Assembly: GCA_002712885.1 (NCBI GenBank)
Contig: PAUN01000068.1
Span: 4,702-43,976, forward strand
Reading direction: 5' to 3'
Origin: Acidobacteriota bacterium
Lineage (GTDB): Bacteria > Acidobacteriota > Vicinamibacteria > Vicinamibacterales > UBA8438
DNA: 39,275 bases
Below are positions 8,650-18,368 of this stretch, piece after piece. The position numbers and the translations under genes are program-made. The notes below the pieces were generated by a model, which had not been told where the DNA came from, ran no database searches, and saw nothing but the letters and a program-made list of their open reading frames with translations. The first letter of the stretch is position 1, and each line of letters opens with the position of its first letter.

Positions 8650-8819
8650 ACCCACGTCGGTGCGCGATCTGAAATTGGTACTTGACTTCCGTTGCGACGC
8701 GCATTCGTTTTCCCCGTGAGACGTCCAGACCTGATTCGCGTCGTGCGCACCGCACGGCCTTCTGTTACCATCGATAGCTTTGGTGCGACCAGTGCGGTCG
8801 CGCCCGTGACGAATCGGGG

Positions 8820-10151
8820 ATGCGAGTGAACATCGCGGTCATCGGCGCGCAGTGGGGCGACGAAGGGAAGGGCAAGATCGTCGATCTCCTGACACGACAC
8901 GTGTCAGTCGTGGCCCGGTATCAAGGGGGGCACAACGCCGGGCATACGGTCAACGTGGGCGATGCGCAGTTCATCCTGCACTTGCTACCGTCGGGCATTC
9001 TGCACGCCGGCGTGCGTTGTGTCATCGGAAACGGCGTGGTGGTTGACCCGGAAGCATTGTTCATCGAGATCGAGACGTTGTCGCGGCAGGGCATCGAAGT
9101 CGACGACCGGCTGCTGATCAGTGACAAGGCGCATGTCATCCTGCCGTATCACCGAGAACTCGAGGTGCTGGCGGAGGCGCGGCGGGGCGATCGAAAAATC
9201 GGCACGACCTCTCGCGGGATCGGGCCGAGCTATGAGGACAAGGTCGCCCGTCGGGGAATTCGGATCGCTGACCTGGCGGATGGTGCGGACGATGGTCCGC
9301 TAGCGGCGGCGATTCGTGAAAACGTATCGGCCCGCAATTGCGTGGTCGGCGGGACGGAGGTAGATTGGCGCGCCGTGTATGCCGAGGCGCGGTCTGTGTG
9401 GGAACGTCTCGAGCGCTGGGTCGGCGATGCTTCGCTCTTCTTGGCTCGTTCTATGGACGAGGGCGCGTGCGTGCTCTTCGAGGGGGCTCAGGGCACGATG
9501 CTCGACATCGACCACGGCACGTATCCGTTCGTTACCTCGTCGAACGGAACGGTCGGTGGCATCTGCACCGGGCTGGGTGTGGGCCCAAAGGCGATCGGCG
9601 GCGTGCTGGGCATCGCCAAAGCGTATACGACCCGCGTCGGGGAGGGGCCACTCCCAACCGAGTTGCACGGCGACGTAGGGAACCAGCTACGGGAGAGCGG
9701 CCGCGAGTACGGCGCGTCGACGGGACGCCCGCGTCGATGCGGGTGGTACGACGCGGTGGTCGTGCGTTACGCGGTGCGCGTGAATGGCCTCGACGCCATT
9801 GCCGTCACGAAGCTCGACGTGCTGGATGCCCTCCATGAGATTCCGCTGTGCACCGGGTACCGATACCGGGGCGAGGTATTGACCGAGTTCCCGTCGAACG
9901 GTACGGTGCTCGCGGCCTGCGAACCGGTCTACGAGACCCTGCCCGGCTGGTCGAGTCCCACCGCCGGAGTGCGTCGCTACGAGGATCTCCCGCCGGAAGC
10001 GCAGTCGTATCTCGAACGCATCGAAGCCGTGACCGGGGTGCCGATCGCTATCGTATCAACCGGGGCCGACCGCGCCGAGACCATCGTGGTCCGTGAGGGT
10101 CTTATCGATCGATGGCAGGCGGATGCCGCCATGCCGGCCTCCGTGTCCTAA
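8820..10151 (+). CDS. purA: Adenylosuccinate synthetase
   Basis: PurA joins aspartate to IMP using GTP, the first committed step to AMP, in the cytoplasm. The 443-residue product has the full family set: GAQWGDEGKGKIVDLL at the N-terminus with the catalytic Asp and the GTP loop, GGHNAGHTV with the catalytic His, and GTTSRGIGPSYEDKVARRGI. Further motifs are LFEGAQGTMLDIDHGTYPFV, TSSNGTVGG, TRVGEGPLPTEL and STGRPRRCGWYDAV. Length is slightly above the usual 430. The ATG at 8820 gives the canonical opening MRVNIAVIGAQWGDEGKG. It is transcribed away from the AAA ATPase gene and followed closely by the peptidase gene. Confidence 0.98.
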   Translation: MRVNIAVIGAQWGDEGKGKIVDLLTRHVSVVARYQGGHNAGHTVNVGDAQFILHLLPSGILHAGVRCVIGNGVVVDPEALFIEIETLSRQGIEVDDRLLISDKAHVILPYHRELEVLAEARRGDRKIGTTSRGIGPSYEDKVARRGIRIADLADGADDGPLAAAIRENVSARNCVVGGTEVDWRAVYAEARSVWERLERWVGDASLFLARSMDEGACVLFEGAQGTMLDIDHGTYPFVTSSNGTVGGICTGLGVGPKAIGGVLGIAKAYTTRVGEGPLPTELHGDVGNQLRESGREYGASTGRPRRCGWYDAVVVRYAVRVNGLDAIAVTKLDVLDALHEIPLCTGYRYRGEVLTEFPSNGTVLAACEPVYETLPGWSSPTAGVRRYEDLPPEAQSYLERIEAVTGVPIAIVSTGADRAETIVVREGLIDRWQADAAMPASVS

Positions 10152-10195
10152 GCGTCCCACGCATCCACTACCCCGAGTCAAATCGGAGGACACCC

Positions 10196-12079
10196 ATGCA
10201 ACAGGTCCGCACGGTGAGTCGCGCGTCACGGCGAGCCGCCCGTAGTGACGTGCTCGGTGCGGGCGACGGGCGCTGCAATTGGTTGACCAGCGTCGCGGTC
10301 CTGCTCGCACTCGTTGCGTGCGGCGTCTCTGGATGTGCCGAGCCGGCGCCCACGCCGGATGACGCTCGCGTGTTTCTGGAAGAAGCGGAAGCCCGGCTCC
10401 TCGATCTCTGGGTGGACGCCGGCCGTGCCGCCTGGGTGCAGAATACCTACATTACCGACGACACCACAGCGCTCGCGGCCGATGCGCAGACCGCGGTCAT
10501 CGGTGCCACGATGGCGTTGGCGTCCGAAGCGGCGCGTTTCGACGCCATCGAATTGCCCCAGAACCTCAGACGCAAGATGTTGCTACTGAAGACGTCGATG
10601 GGGGTGGCGGCGCCCGTGGATCCGGTTCTGCAGGCCGAACTCTCCCAGATCACGACCGGCATGGAGAGCACCTATGGCCGGGGCGTGTATTGCCCAGGCG
10701 GCGATGGTGAGGCCTGCCTCTCGTTGCCGGAGATGGAGCGGCTGTTCGCCCAGAGCCGGGACACGGACGCGCTGCTCGATCTCTGGACCGGCTGGCGCGC
10801 GGTGGCGCCGCCGATGCGGGATCAGTACTCGCGGTTCGTGGAACTGGCCAACGCTGGCGCACGGGATCTCGGATTCACCGATCTCGGTGAGTTGTGGCGG
10901 GCCGGCTACGACATGCCGCCAGACGAGTTCACCCTCGAGTTGGAGCGGCTCTGGACCCAGGTGCGGCCGCTCTATGAATCGCTCCACTGTCATGTACGGG
11001 CCAAACTGGCGGAAGAGTACGGGTCCGCCGTGGTGCCGCCGGATGAGCCGATACCGGCCCACCTGCTCGGCAACATGTGGAGCCAGACGTGGGCCAATGT
11101 CTACGATCTCGTCGGGCCCGCGCGGTCGGACCCTGGCTACGACCTCACCGCGTTGCTTGAGACCAACCGGGTCGACGAACTGGAGATGGTGCGCTTCGGC
11201 GAGCGGTTCTTCAGTTCGCTGGGATTTGAACCGCTACCCGCCACGTTCTGGGATCGGTCGCTGTTCCTGCAGCCGGCCGAACGTGATGTGGTCTGTCACG
11301 CCAGCGCGTGGGACCTCGACTACGAGTCGGACGTGCGCATCAAGATGTGTATCGGGGTCAACGATGAGGACTTCGTCACGATTCATCACGAGTTGGGGCA
11401 CAACTACTATCAGCGGGCCTACCAAGACCAGTCGCCCTTGCATCGCACGAGCGCCAATGACGGGTTTCACGAGGGGATCGGAGACACCATCGCGCTCTCG
11501 ATCACGCCGGAGTATCTGGCGGAGGTGGGGCTGCTGACCCGGGTGCCTCCTCCGGACCGCGACCTGGGACTCCTGCTGCGACTGGCGCTGGACAAGGTCG
11601 CGTTCCTCCCGTTCGGACTGATGGTCGATCAGTGGCGGTGGAAGGTCTTCTCGGGCGAGATCGCTCCGGAGGCGTACAACGAAGGCTGGTGGAAACTGCG
11701 GAACGAGTATCAGGGCGTGCGCGCACCCGTGCCGCGCAGTGAAGTCGACTTCGACCCCGCGGCGAAATATCATATCCCCGCTAACACGTCGTATACGCGG
11801 TATTTTCTCGCGCACATTCTGCAGTTTCAATTCCACCGCGCGTTGTGCGACGTATCCGGGTTCGAGGGGTCCCTCCATCGATGCTCCATCTTCGGCAGCA
11901 AGGAGGCGGGGACCCGACTGAATACGATGCTCGAGATGGGGGCGAGTCAACCGTGGCCTGACGCGCTCGAAGTAATCACCGGGCAGCGCGAGATGGACGC
12001 GACGGCGATCGTGGATTACTTCGCGCCGCTACAGGTCTGGTTGGATGAACAGAACGCCAATCGGTCTTGCGGCTGGTAA
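10196..12079 (+). CDS. Exported lipoprotein peptidase, family M2 (ACE-like)
   Basis: The product is a zinc dipeptidyl-carboxypeptidase of the angiotensin-converting-enzyme family, likely anchored outside the cytoplasmic membrane. Starting at the ATG at 10196, preceded by GGAGG, it is 627 residues. It begins with a basic N-terminus and a hydrophobic stretch ending in GVSGC, a lipobox, at about residue 43. The zinc site is HHELGH (His398, Glu399, His402) with the third ligand Glu426 in DGFHEGIGD, the exact 24-residue spacing of ACE. Bacterial M2 enzymes are normally 600-700 residues, so it is complete. An upstream in-frame ATG at 10112 lies inside purA and lacks the signal context. Repeat copy A starts three bases after the stop codon. 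Confidence 0.95.
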   Translation: MQQVRTVSRASRRAARSDVLGAGDGRCNWLTSVAVLLALVACGVSGCAEPAPTPDDARVFLEEAEARLLDLWVDAGRAAWVQNTYITDDTTALAADAQTAVIGATMALASEAARFDAIELPQNLRRKMLLLKTSMGVAAPVDPVLQAELSQITTGMESTYGRGVYCPGGDGEACLSLPEMERLFAQSRDTDALLDLWTGWRAVAPPMRDQYSRFVELANAGARDLGFTDLGELWRAGYDMPPDEFTLELERLWTQVRPLYESLHCHVRAKLAEEYGSAVVPPDEPIPAHLLGNMWSQTWANVYDLVGPARSDPGYDLTALLETNRVDELEMVRFGERFFSSLGFEPLPATFWDRSLFLQPAERDVVCHASAWDLDYESDVRIKMCIGVNDEDFVTIHHELGHNYYQRAYQDQSPLHRTSANDGFHEGIGDTIALSITPEYLAEVGLLTRVPPPDRDLGLLLRLALDKVAFLPFGLMVDQWRWKVFSGEIAPEAYNEGWWKLRNEYQGVRAPVPRSEVDFDPAAKYHIPANTSYTRYFLAHILQFQFHRALCDVSGFEGSLHRCSIFGSKEAGTRLNTMLEMGASQPWPDALEVITGQREMDATAIVDYFAPLQVWLDEQNANRSCGW

Positions 12080-12082
12080 CCC

Positions 12083-12187
12083 GGTTTCCTGGCGAGGTGT
12101 GCCTCTGGCGCCGTTGCATCGTCGGTCCCGGCCAGCCTGGCTGCTCCCTACTTGCGCCTGATCAGAGGAACGCCTCGCCAATAAACC
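12083..12187 (+). repeat. Intergenic inverted-repeat element, copy A
   Basis: The left arm GGTTTCCTGGCGAGGTGTGC and the right arm ending CGCCTCGCCAATAAACC are imperfect inverted repeats. The middle contains a small hairpin CAGCC-T-GGCTG followed by GCTCCCT, shared by the other copies. It begins three bases after the stop of the M2 peptidase gene. The rest of the gene-free interval 12188-12437 holds the second repeat module and nothing else recognisable. Confidence 0.75.
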
Positions 12188-12259
12188 GCACGTGCGTTGC
12201 GCTTGCGGGTCGGCGTTGGGTCATCGGTCACAGCCCGTCTGACTGGGCCTTCCTTCGAC

Positions 12260-12325
12260 GGGGCTGCGCCTCGAACCCCACACGGCGGCTATGCGGGGAC
12301 CCCAAGTGCCCCACGCCGTCGCCGC
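12260..12325 (+). repeat. Second repeat module, copy 1
   Basis: The block starts GGGGCTGCGCC and contains ACCCCA, GCGGGGAC and GCCCCAC before ending CCGC. By eye about 47 of 64 positions match the inverted copy at 22849-22914, including all of these G/C blocks. The alternation of GGGG and CCCC segments could fold into competing hairpins. It lies about 70 bases beyond repeat copy A, on the right-arm side. Confidence 0.6.
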
Positions 12326-12437
12326 GGGCCGCGCATTTGTCGCGCGCCTTGAGTCATCCGTGGCCGTGACGCCTGGGGCAGAAAACGGCGCGCCGGCGAC
12401 CCTGGGTGTTCTCAGGGGCGCGCCTGGTCACAGACTT

Positions 12438-12827
12438 CTACGACTGGGCGTACTGGACGTCGGTGACGGCTTCGAACCAGCTCGTCCTGGCGTCGATGTT
12501 GATGGCGACGTGGGTCATCGGCCCGTCCGATCCGGCGCCGTGCCAGTGGCGTTCACCCGGTTCAATGGCGATCAGGTCGCCGACGTCGGCTTCTTGGACC
12601 GTCCCCCCATCCTTCTGATAGCGACAGGTGCCCTCGATGACCTGCAGCAGCTGCGGGCCGGTATGGGTGTGCCAGTGCGTGCGCGCGCCCGGCTCGAAGG
12701 CTACCCGATAGACATTCGTGTGCGGACGGTCGGCCGCGTCGTTCATTCGCGTGAGCCGCGCCTGACCGACAAACGTCTTGGGATCGGACGGCTCGCTTTC
12801 GAGCGTGCTCAGGCTGAAGACCTTCAT
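12438..12827 (-). CDS. Small cupin-domain protein
   Basis: The 129-residue product is a single cupin barrel. The first metal motif is visible in [20 protein letters not shown] (HWHTH) and the second in [17 protein letters not shown]. The usual metal-binding histidines and glutamate are therefore present, but the reaction is not evident. It opens [19 protein letters not shown]. The ATG at 12827 overlaps the stop of the lactate permease gene by four bases, so translation is probably coupled and the gene forms the end of the STAS / permease / cupin operon. Cupins of this size (cluster COG1917-like) may act as isomerases, dioxygenases or sensors; a link to the permease substrate is inference. Confidence 0.85.
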   Translation of the reverse strand: MKVFSLSTLESEPSDPKTFVGQARLTRMNDAADRPHTNVYRVAFEPGARTHWHTHTGPQLLQVIEGTCRYQKDGGTVQEADVGDLIAIEPGERHWHGAGSDGPMTHVAINIDARTSWFEAVTDVQYAQS

Positions 12828-14629
12828 GTCTGGGTGGGGTGTCGTCCATACCGCGCGATGACATAGATGGTCAACCCGGCGATCGTGGCGACCAGCACGG
12901 TGCCCATGTTGGCGAAGCCGCTGGTGGGGTAGGAGAGGATGAGGTAACCGATGGAGCCGGGCAGCAGTGCGTAGTACACAAACGGCATGAAGGTCATTCT
13001 GATGATCGCGCCTTCGCGCCCGAGCAGCCCGACCACCGCGGACGCCGCCACGACGTTGTGCACGCAGATCATGTTGCCGGCGGCGCCGCCGATGGCCTGA
13101 AGCGCCACCATCCAGCTCGAGTCCACACCGATGCGCGGTCCCATCTCGAACTGAAACAGCGAGAACATCATGTTGCTGACAGTGTTGCTGCCGGCGACCG
13201 CGGCGCCGATGCCGCCGATGAACGGGGCGAAGATCGGGTAGGCGCCGCCGGCGAGTGCGGCCACGCCGTCGGCCAGGACCACCGGCATCCGCTCGTATTC
13301 GGCCAGACCGCCGTACGAATTGAGGAAGACCTGTACCATCGGGACCGTGAACACCAGCGCGATCGACGCCGCCGCGCTCACCTTGAGCGATGTCGACCAC
13401 GATTTCGCGTAGGACACCGGATTGATGCGGTGCAGAAAAAAGGTGGCGAGCGAGACGACGATGAAGATCGAGCCCGGTGAGTACAACAGTGGCACGCTGG
13501 CGGAGATGTCGGTCTCGAAGATATTGTCCCAGGTGAACGTCACCAGGTCTTTATTCAGCCACTCGCCGAACGGCAGTGGGATGCCCAGTAGTGGTATTTC
13601 CTTCAACCGCGTCAAGACCAGTAGGGTCGCGACCATGACATAGGGGACCCAGGCCCGGATCATTCCAATTTCGCCATGGGCCGAGCCGACGTCCTTCACC
13701 GTGACGGATCCGGTCCATTCGGCGGGCCACTTGGACTTGTCCTCGAACTGCCAGGCATCTTCGGGCGCCGGGACGAGGAACCCGGCCTTGGCGGCGCTCA
13801 CCACGATGGCCAGTCCGGTCAGGCCGCCCAGCAGCGCCGGGAATTCTGGCCCCAGCAGATAGGCCGCGGCCAGATACGGCAACGTCATCGAGAACGCCGC
13901 GAACAGCGCGAACTTCCACACGCGTAACCCATCGACCCAGGAGCGTGAGGGGCCGAAAAAGCGGGTCATGGCTGAGACCAGAATCAGCGGAATCAGGGTG
14001 CCCGCGATCGTGTGGAGTAGGGCCACCTTCCGGGCGATGAACGCGATGAAGTCGAGCCAGACCGGATAGCCGGCGGCTATCGCGTACGCCTCGACGGCGG
14101 GCGCGCCGGTGAGGCCATTATTGACACCGACCAGCATCGGGGTGCCGGCGGCGCCGAAGGAGACCGGCGTGCTCTGGATGATCATGCCGGCCATGACCGC
14201 GGCCATGCCTGGGAAGCCGAGTCCGACGAGCAGCGGCACGGCCACGGCGGCCGGCGTGCCAAATCCGGCCGAGCCTTCGATGAACGAGCCGAACAGCCAG
14301 GCGACGATGATGACCTGAATGCGCCGGTCGGAGCTGATGTCGGTAAAGCCTCGCCGAATCGTGCGCAGGGCGCCACTCTCTTGCAACGTATTCAGCAGGA
14401 GGATGGCGCCGAAGATGATGTACAGCAGAGTGAAGGCGACAATGAGGCCGTTGACCGTGGCGGCACCGACCTGCGCTCCGGGCACCTGCCAGACAAACAG
14501 CGCCAGCACCGCGGCTACCCCGTAGGTGAGCGGCATGGCCCGGCTCGCCGGCCACCGGAGGCCCACCAGGAAGACCGCGACAGTCGCGATCGGTAACAGG
14601 GACAAGATAGCCAGCGTGGTTGTGCCCAT
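12824..14629 (-). CDS. Lactate permease family transporter (LctP)
   Basis: The 601-residue, strongly hydrophobic protein belongs to the L-lactate/glycolate permease family, proton-coupled importers of 2-hydroxy acids in the inner membrane. More than twelve hydrophobic stretches are visible. Family-typical segments include [60 protein letters not shown] and, near the end, [20 protein letters not shown]. The length fits LldP-type proteins (550-600). The start at 14629 has GAGGGAG upstream, lying inside the stop region of the STAS gene. It is sandwiched between a STAS gene 16 bases upstream and a cupin that overlaps its stop. D/L-lactate versus glycolate cannot be decided. Confidence 0.93.
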   Translation of the reverse strand: MGTTTLAILSLLPIATVAVFLVGLRWPASRAMPLTYGVAAVLALFVWQVPGAQVGAATVNGLIVAFTLLYIIFGAILLLNTLQESGALRTIRRGFTDISSDRRIQVIIVAWLFGSFIEGSAGFGTPAAVAVPLLVGLGFPGMAAVMAGMIIQSTPVSFGAAGTPMLVGVNNGLTGAPAVEAYAIAAGYPVWLDFIAFIARKVALLHTIAGTLIPLILVSAMTRFFGPSRSWVDGLRVWKFALFAAFSMTLPYLAAAYLLGPEFPALLGGLTGLAIVVSAAKAGFLVPAPEDAWQFEDKSKWPAEWTGSVTVKDVGSAHGEIGMIRAWVPYVMVATLLVLTRLKEIPLLGIPLPFGEWLNKDLVTFTWDNIFETDISASVPLLYSPGSIFIVVSLATFFLHRINPVSYAKSWSTSLKVSAAASIALVFTVPMVQVFLNSYGGLAEYERMPVVLADGVAALAGGAYPIFAPFIGGIGAAVAGSNTVSNMMFSLFQFEMGPRIGVDSSWMVALQAIGGAAGNMICVHNVVAASAVVGLLGREGAIIRMTFMPFVYYALLPGSIGYLILSYPTSGFANMGTVLVATIAGLTIYVIARYGRHPTQT

Positions 14630-14645
14630 GCGGGGGATTCTCCCT

Positions 14646-14984
14646 CTAGAAGCTCCGTAGCGCCTCGGCTTCGTCGTCGAACATCTCGAACACTGTCACC
14701 AGCTTCGCCACCTCGAACAATTCGCGTAGCCGGTGGCTTGGGTTGAGTAGCTTCAGCTTGCCGTCGTGGTTGCGGGTGGTGATAAACGCACTGACGAGTT
14801 CGCCCACGCCCGTGCTGTCCATGTAGGACAGGTCGGCCATGTCGGTCAGCAGCTGCGCGTGTCCCTCAGCGAGCAGGTCGGCCACGGTGGTTTTCACCGC
14901 TCCGAAGCCGTCGTTTCTCGTCATCTGCCCGTCGAGCGAGATGATAGCGACCCCGTCGGCCGTTCGTTGCGTGGTTCGCATCAT
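14646..14984 (-). CDS. STAS-domain anti-sigma factor antagonist
   Basis: This 112-residue single-domain protein is of the SpoIIAA/RsbV type. The conserved phosphorylation loop reads [13 protein letters not shown], with Ser57 at the position phosphorylated by anti-sigma kinases and dephosphorylated by PP2C phosphatases. The rest, [24 protein letters not shown], matches the usual C-terminal half. A TACAAT at 15028-15023 could be the -10 box, about 33 bases before the start, with a poor -35. It leads an operon with the lactate permease and cupin, an unusual neighbour set. No anti-sigma kinase is in the window; the PP2C phosphatase at 4215-6401 is a possible partner. Confidence 0.92.
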   Translation of the reverse strand: MMRTTQRTADGVAIISLDGQMTRNDGFGAVKTTVADLLAEGHAQLLTDMADLSYMDSTGVGELVSAFITTRNHDGKLKLLNPSHRLRELFEVAKLVTVFEMFDDEAEALRSF

Positions 14985-15123
14985 CTGGTGTGGCCTGCAA
15001 AATCAGTTGTGTCGGTCGGGCCATTGTAGCGCAGCCCGGCAGGCGTTGGCGTAGCAGAGGTCCGGACGTCAGAATATACAGAAAGGAGACGGTGGCAGCT
15101 GGGTCGACCGCCAGACGGCAGCG

Positions 15124-16190
15124 ATGCGTGTTGGGGTACCGACGGACGTCAAACCGGATGAGAACCGGGTGTCACTCACACCCTCGGGGATCACCGCCTT
15201 CCGCACCGCCGGAGACGAGGTCGTGGTCCAGGCGGGGGCGGGACTGGGCAGAGCGCCATCCCGGACGCCGCCTACGAGCGGTCGGGGGCGACCAGCGCCT
15301 CGCATGTGGCAATGGTCTGGGAGCAGGCCGGCTTGGTGTTGCAGGTGAAAGAGCCACTGGTAGCTGAATTCGAGCAGATGCGGCCCGCCCAGGTGCTGTT
15401 CACCTATCTCCACCTGGCAGCCTCGCGTGCACTCACCGAACAGTTACTGGCGCGCCGCGTCGTCGCGATCGCGTACGAGACGGTGCGGGACGTTGCCGCT
15501 GCTGGTACTGATGTTAGAGGTCGCCGGGCGCTCCTCCATTCAGGCCGGCGCCACATCGCTCGAGATGATCGCGGGTGGCAAGGGCATGCTCTTGCCAGGC
15601 GTCTCGGGCGTGCGACGCCGGCGGGTCACCATCATTAGGGCGGGCACCGTCGGGTTGCACGCCTGCGTGGTCGGAGTCGGCTTCGGGGCCGACGTGACGA
15701 TCGTCGACATCAACCCTTTGCGACTGGCGTAGGGGCGCGATGTGGTGCAGGGGCATGTCACCACCCTGATGTCGAATGCCGCTAACATCGAGGGAGCTGT
15801 CAGTGAGGCTGACCTGGTGACCTGCGCGGTGTTGATTCCCGGGGCGAAGACGCCCCGCCTGGTGACGCGGCGTCATCTGCGTCAGATGGAAGACGGACCG
15901 GCGCTGGTCGATATGGCGGTTGACCAGGGGGGGGCGAGACGACCCGGCCGACGACCCACCACGATCCGCGTTATGTCGAGGAAGGCGTCGTACACTATTG
16001 CGTCTCAAATATGCCCGGCGCCGTGCCGCATACCTCGACCTACGCCCTCGAGATCGCGAATCGAGGATGGCGCGATTCGGCGTGAGATCCGGCGTTGGCC
16101 GGTGGGGTGAATGTGGTCGACGGGCGTGTGACCCATCCCGCGGTCGCCGAGGCACGCGGGCTGGACCACACGGCGCTCGAGCGGTCATAG
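15124..16190 (+). pseudogene. ald: Alanine dehydrogenase, multiply disrupted
   Basis: Alanine dehydrogenase interconverts alanine and pyruvate with NAD. Family blocks appear in order but in different frames: MRVGVPTDVKPDENRVSLTP; then MVWEQAGLVLQVKEPL and VLFTYLHLAAS; then LEVAGRSSIQAGA and GGKGMLLPGVSGV; then GHVTTLMSNAANIEGAVSEA; then [20 protein letters not shown] and GGVNVVDGRVTHPAVAEA. Frameshifts are near 15250, 15491 and in a run of eight G at 15927-15934. In-frame stops are TAG at 15730-15732 and TGA at 16083-16085. About nine residues expected after TSTYAL are missing, as judged from family memory. Several independent lesions make this a true pseudogene rather than an error. Confidence 0.92.
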
Positions 16191-16216
16191 GGCAACGGGG
16201 TCGGGGAGGCAGCGCG

Positions 16217-16531
16217 ATGGGGCGTTTTGTCAAGGTCGCCGAGGACGGCGACGTCAGGCCCGGGAAGGCCAAGGCGGTGCGGCTGGCCGACCGAAAAGTC
16301 GCGCTGTTCAATGAGAACGGCGCCATCCTCGCCTACGAGGACTACTGCACCCATACCGGCGGCCCGTTGACGCAGGGCTCGTGCGCGGATGGTGTGGTCA
16401 CCTGCCTCTGGCACGGCGCTCAGTTTCGCATTGCCGACGGCGCGCCGCTGACCCCCCCAGCCGGCGGCCGTCTGCGAGGTTACCCGGTTCGCGTCGTCGA
16501 CGGCGCCATTGAGATCGAGATCGACGAGTGA
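16217..16531 (+). CDS. Rieske-type [2Fe-2S] ferredoxin
   Basis: The 104-residue protein is a single Rieske domain, a soluble electron carrier of the type serving dioxygenases or nitrite reductase (NirD-like). The cluster ligands are Cys44 and His46 in DYCTHTGGPL and Cys63 and His66 in VTCLWHGAQF. The ATG at 16217 is preceded by GGGGAGGC and gives the usual opening MGRFVKVAEDGDV. No oxygenase or reductase subunit sits nearby; upstream is the dead alanine dehydrogenase and downstream a convergent gene. The redox partner is unknown. Confidence 0.92.
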   Translation: MGRFVKVAEDGDVRPGKAKAVRLADRKVALFNENGAILAYEDYCTHTGGPLTQGSCADGVVTCLWHGAQFRIADGAPLTPPAGGRLRGYPVRVVDGAIEIEIDE

Positions 16532-16544
16532 GGCCACGGGCGGG

Positions 16545-17600
16545 CTATTTGGACTGGTAGTTGCGGCTGTAGCCGGTTCGTCCGTTGGTCATCGTCCAGT
16601 TCCGCCCATCCGGCTGCACCGTCGCCTTGATCCAGTGGCCCTCGCAGTTCTCCTCCTCCGTGAGGTTCGCGGTCATCCGCTCATCGGTGTTGTGGGCGGC
16701 ACCGTCCGCCAGCGCGCGATGCGATTGCCACACGTCGCCCACGCCGGCCGTGCCTTGCGCCGACTCGAGCGAACCTGGCGTGCCCCCCTTGCGCGGACCG
16801 TTGTTGACAACCGCGACGGTGGGTTCCAACGCGCCGGCGAGCTCGGGCCGGATAGCGCCGTAGCCCCCGTGGTGCGGGACCTGCCACAGGTCCACGATAC
16901 CAAGGCGATTCTCCGGGCATGCCAGCGCATACTCGCGATCGGGAGTCAGGTCGCCCAGATTCAGGAACTGAAACCCGCCCAGTGAGAGGAGATACCCCAG
17001 GCTGTGACCGTTCTCGCTCTCGTCGATCGACGGCGCCGTGGCTTCGGCGCAACGCCTGTTTGGCGCCCGGCGCTCCGGTGCGTCGGCGAGGCGACGGTGC
17101 GCTGCGATAAAGGAGAACTCGATCCGGCTCAAAGGTAGTTTGTCTCCCGGGACCACCGTTCGTCGACGACCCTCCGCGACCGTCTCGTAGTCCTGCCAGA
17201 GGGCCAGGGCGGCTTCGTCGGCCTGCTCGACGCTGTCGCCGTGGTCAATCACCTGACCGATCGGCACGCGGTCCGCCAGTTGAGGCACGCCACCCACGTG
17301 GTCGCGGTGAAAGTGAGAAATCAACAGATAGTCGATCTCGGTGATCCCGGCGTCCCGCATGGCCGCCTCAATGCGCTCGGTGTCGCGAAAATCTGGTCGA
17401 GGCCAGCCGGCGTCCATCAGCACCGATTCACGATCGGGCGTGACCACCAAAGTGGCGGCGCCCCCCTCGACGTCGATCCAGTAGATGTCAAGGGTGGATG
17501 GTGTCTGCGCGTGGGCGGCACTTGCGGCGGTCAGCGCCGCGAGAAGGACGAGGGCGACCCCAGGATTTCGGGAATGGACGGACGGCTGTGTGTGCGGCAT
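16545..17600 (-). CDS. Exported metallo-beta-lactamase-fold hydrolase (ComEC-like)
   Basis: The 351-residue product begins with a Sec signal peptide (GVALVLLAALTAASAAHAQT), so it acts in the periplasm or outside. The metal motif HFHRDH is in LLISHFHRDHVGG, and further ligands are probably in VLMDAGWPR and WQVPHHGGYGA. This pattern matches the stand-alone MBL domains related to the C-terminal part of ComEC/Rec2, whose substrates are mostly unknown. The ATG at 17600 is chosen because it places the signal peptide at the start; an ATG at 17702 would add 34 unlikely residues. It converges with the Rieske gene and is divergent from the DUF457 gene. Confidence 0.85.
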   Translation of the reverse strand: MPHTQPSVHSRNPGVALVLLAALTAASAAHAQTPSTLDIYWIDVEGGAATLVVTPDRESVLMDAGWPRPDFRDTERIEAAMRDAGITEIDYLLISHFHRDHVGGVPQLADRVPIGQVIDHGDSVEQADEAALALWQDYETVAEGRRRTVVPGDKLPLSRIEFSFIAAHRRLADAPERRAPNRRCAEATAPSIDESENGHSLGYLLSLGGFQFLNLGDLTPDREYALACPENRLGIVDLWQVPHHGGYGAIRPELAGALEPTVAVVNNGPRKGGTPGSLESAQGTAGVGDVWQSHRALADGAAHNTDERMTANLTEEENCEGHWIKATVQPDGRNWTMTNGRTGYSRNYQSK

Positions 17601-17724
17601 GATCACTTGCTTTCGTTTTTGTCCCGGCGTGCGCGGGCTATCCTGTCCGGCATCAGTGTCGTAATGATACGCGACGGCTGACTCCGGGCCGCATCCGCTC
17701 ACCGCGACCGATCACCCTACGCTG

Positions 17725-18231
17725 ATGCCTACTCCCATTGGTCATGCCCTCGGCGGGCTCGCGGCTGGCGTGCTTGTCGCCGGTCGGACGGCGCCACTGG
17801 TGCCGGTAGGGAAGCGGTCGTGGTCGCTGCTGTGGGTCTGGGCGCTTTGCGGCATGCTGCCCGATGTCGACTTCCTCTTTGGCAGTCACCGCGGCGTGAC
17901 TCACACGCTCGGGGCGATGTTCGCGGCGGGTATCGTGGCCGCGATGATTGCTCGTCGTCGACCCGTGGTCTGGGGCGCCGTCGCCGCGTCCTACGGGACC
18001 CACCTGCTGCTTGACTGGTTCGGTGCCGACACGGTCGTCCCCCTCGGCATCATGGCCCTCTGGCCGTTCGCGGATACGTTCTATGCCTCGCCCTACGTGC
18101 TATTTTCGGCCGTCTGCCGGCAATACTGGCTCGTCTGTTGCTGGACCGAGCTGATCCAGACGGTCTTCTGGGAACTGCTTCTGCTTGGTCCTGTGGTGGC
18201 GGTCGCGTTGTGGTTCAGACGACGTCGCTAG
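17725..18231 (+). CDS. DUF457 (YdjM-like) membrane-bound metal-dependent hydrolase
   Basis: The 168-residue protein has about four membrane segments. It also has the family's conserved polar residues: GHALGG at the N-terminus, LPDVDFLFGSHRGVTHTLG with the Asp-x-Asp and His-Arg-x-x-Thr-His cluster, and GTHLLLDWFG followed by LWPFAD. These match the YdjM/DUF457 family of inner-membrane proteins annotated as metal-dependent hydrolases; the substrate is unknown. The ATG at 17725 is 125 bases from the divergent MBL gene. A long hydrophobic C-terminus ends in FRRRR. Repeat copy B begins eleven bases after the stop. Confidence 0.88.
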   Translation: MPTPIGHALGGLAAGVLVAGRTAPLVPVGKRSWSLLWVWALCGMLPDVDFLFGSHRGVTHTLGAMFAAGIVAAMIARRRPVVWGAVAASYGTHLLLDWFGADTVVPLGIMALWPFADTFYASPYVLFSAVCRQYWLVCCWTELIQTVFWELLLLGPVVAVALWFRRRR

Positions 18232-18242
18232 CGTTGGTAGGC

Positions 18243-18368
18243 GATCTCCGGGCGAGGCGTTCGTCTAGCCAGGGGCCAGGAGGGAGCAGCCAGGCGGGCG
18301 CTCCGTCCGGCCGAGCGGGGGGGGGGCGACGCAGCAATGCCACCAGACGGACGCCTCGCTTGGAAACC
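18243..18368 (-). repeat. Intergenic inverted-repeat element, copy B
   Basis: The two ends, CTCCGGGCGAGGCGTTCG at the left and CGCCTCGCTTGGAAACC at the right, are imperfect inverted repeats. They match the arms of the other copies. Read on the minus strand, the middle carries GGCTGCTCCCTC as in copies A and E. It is the longest copy because of a GC-rich insert with a run of ten G near 18317-18326. Confidence 0.75.

Noticed and set aside
12438-13400. 320-codon minus-strand frame as one protein
   Set aside because: Only the last 129 codons are a cupin; the rest is out of frame with the lactate permease gene, which accounts for that DNA.
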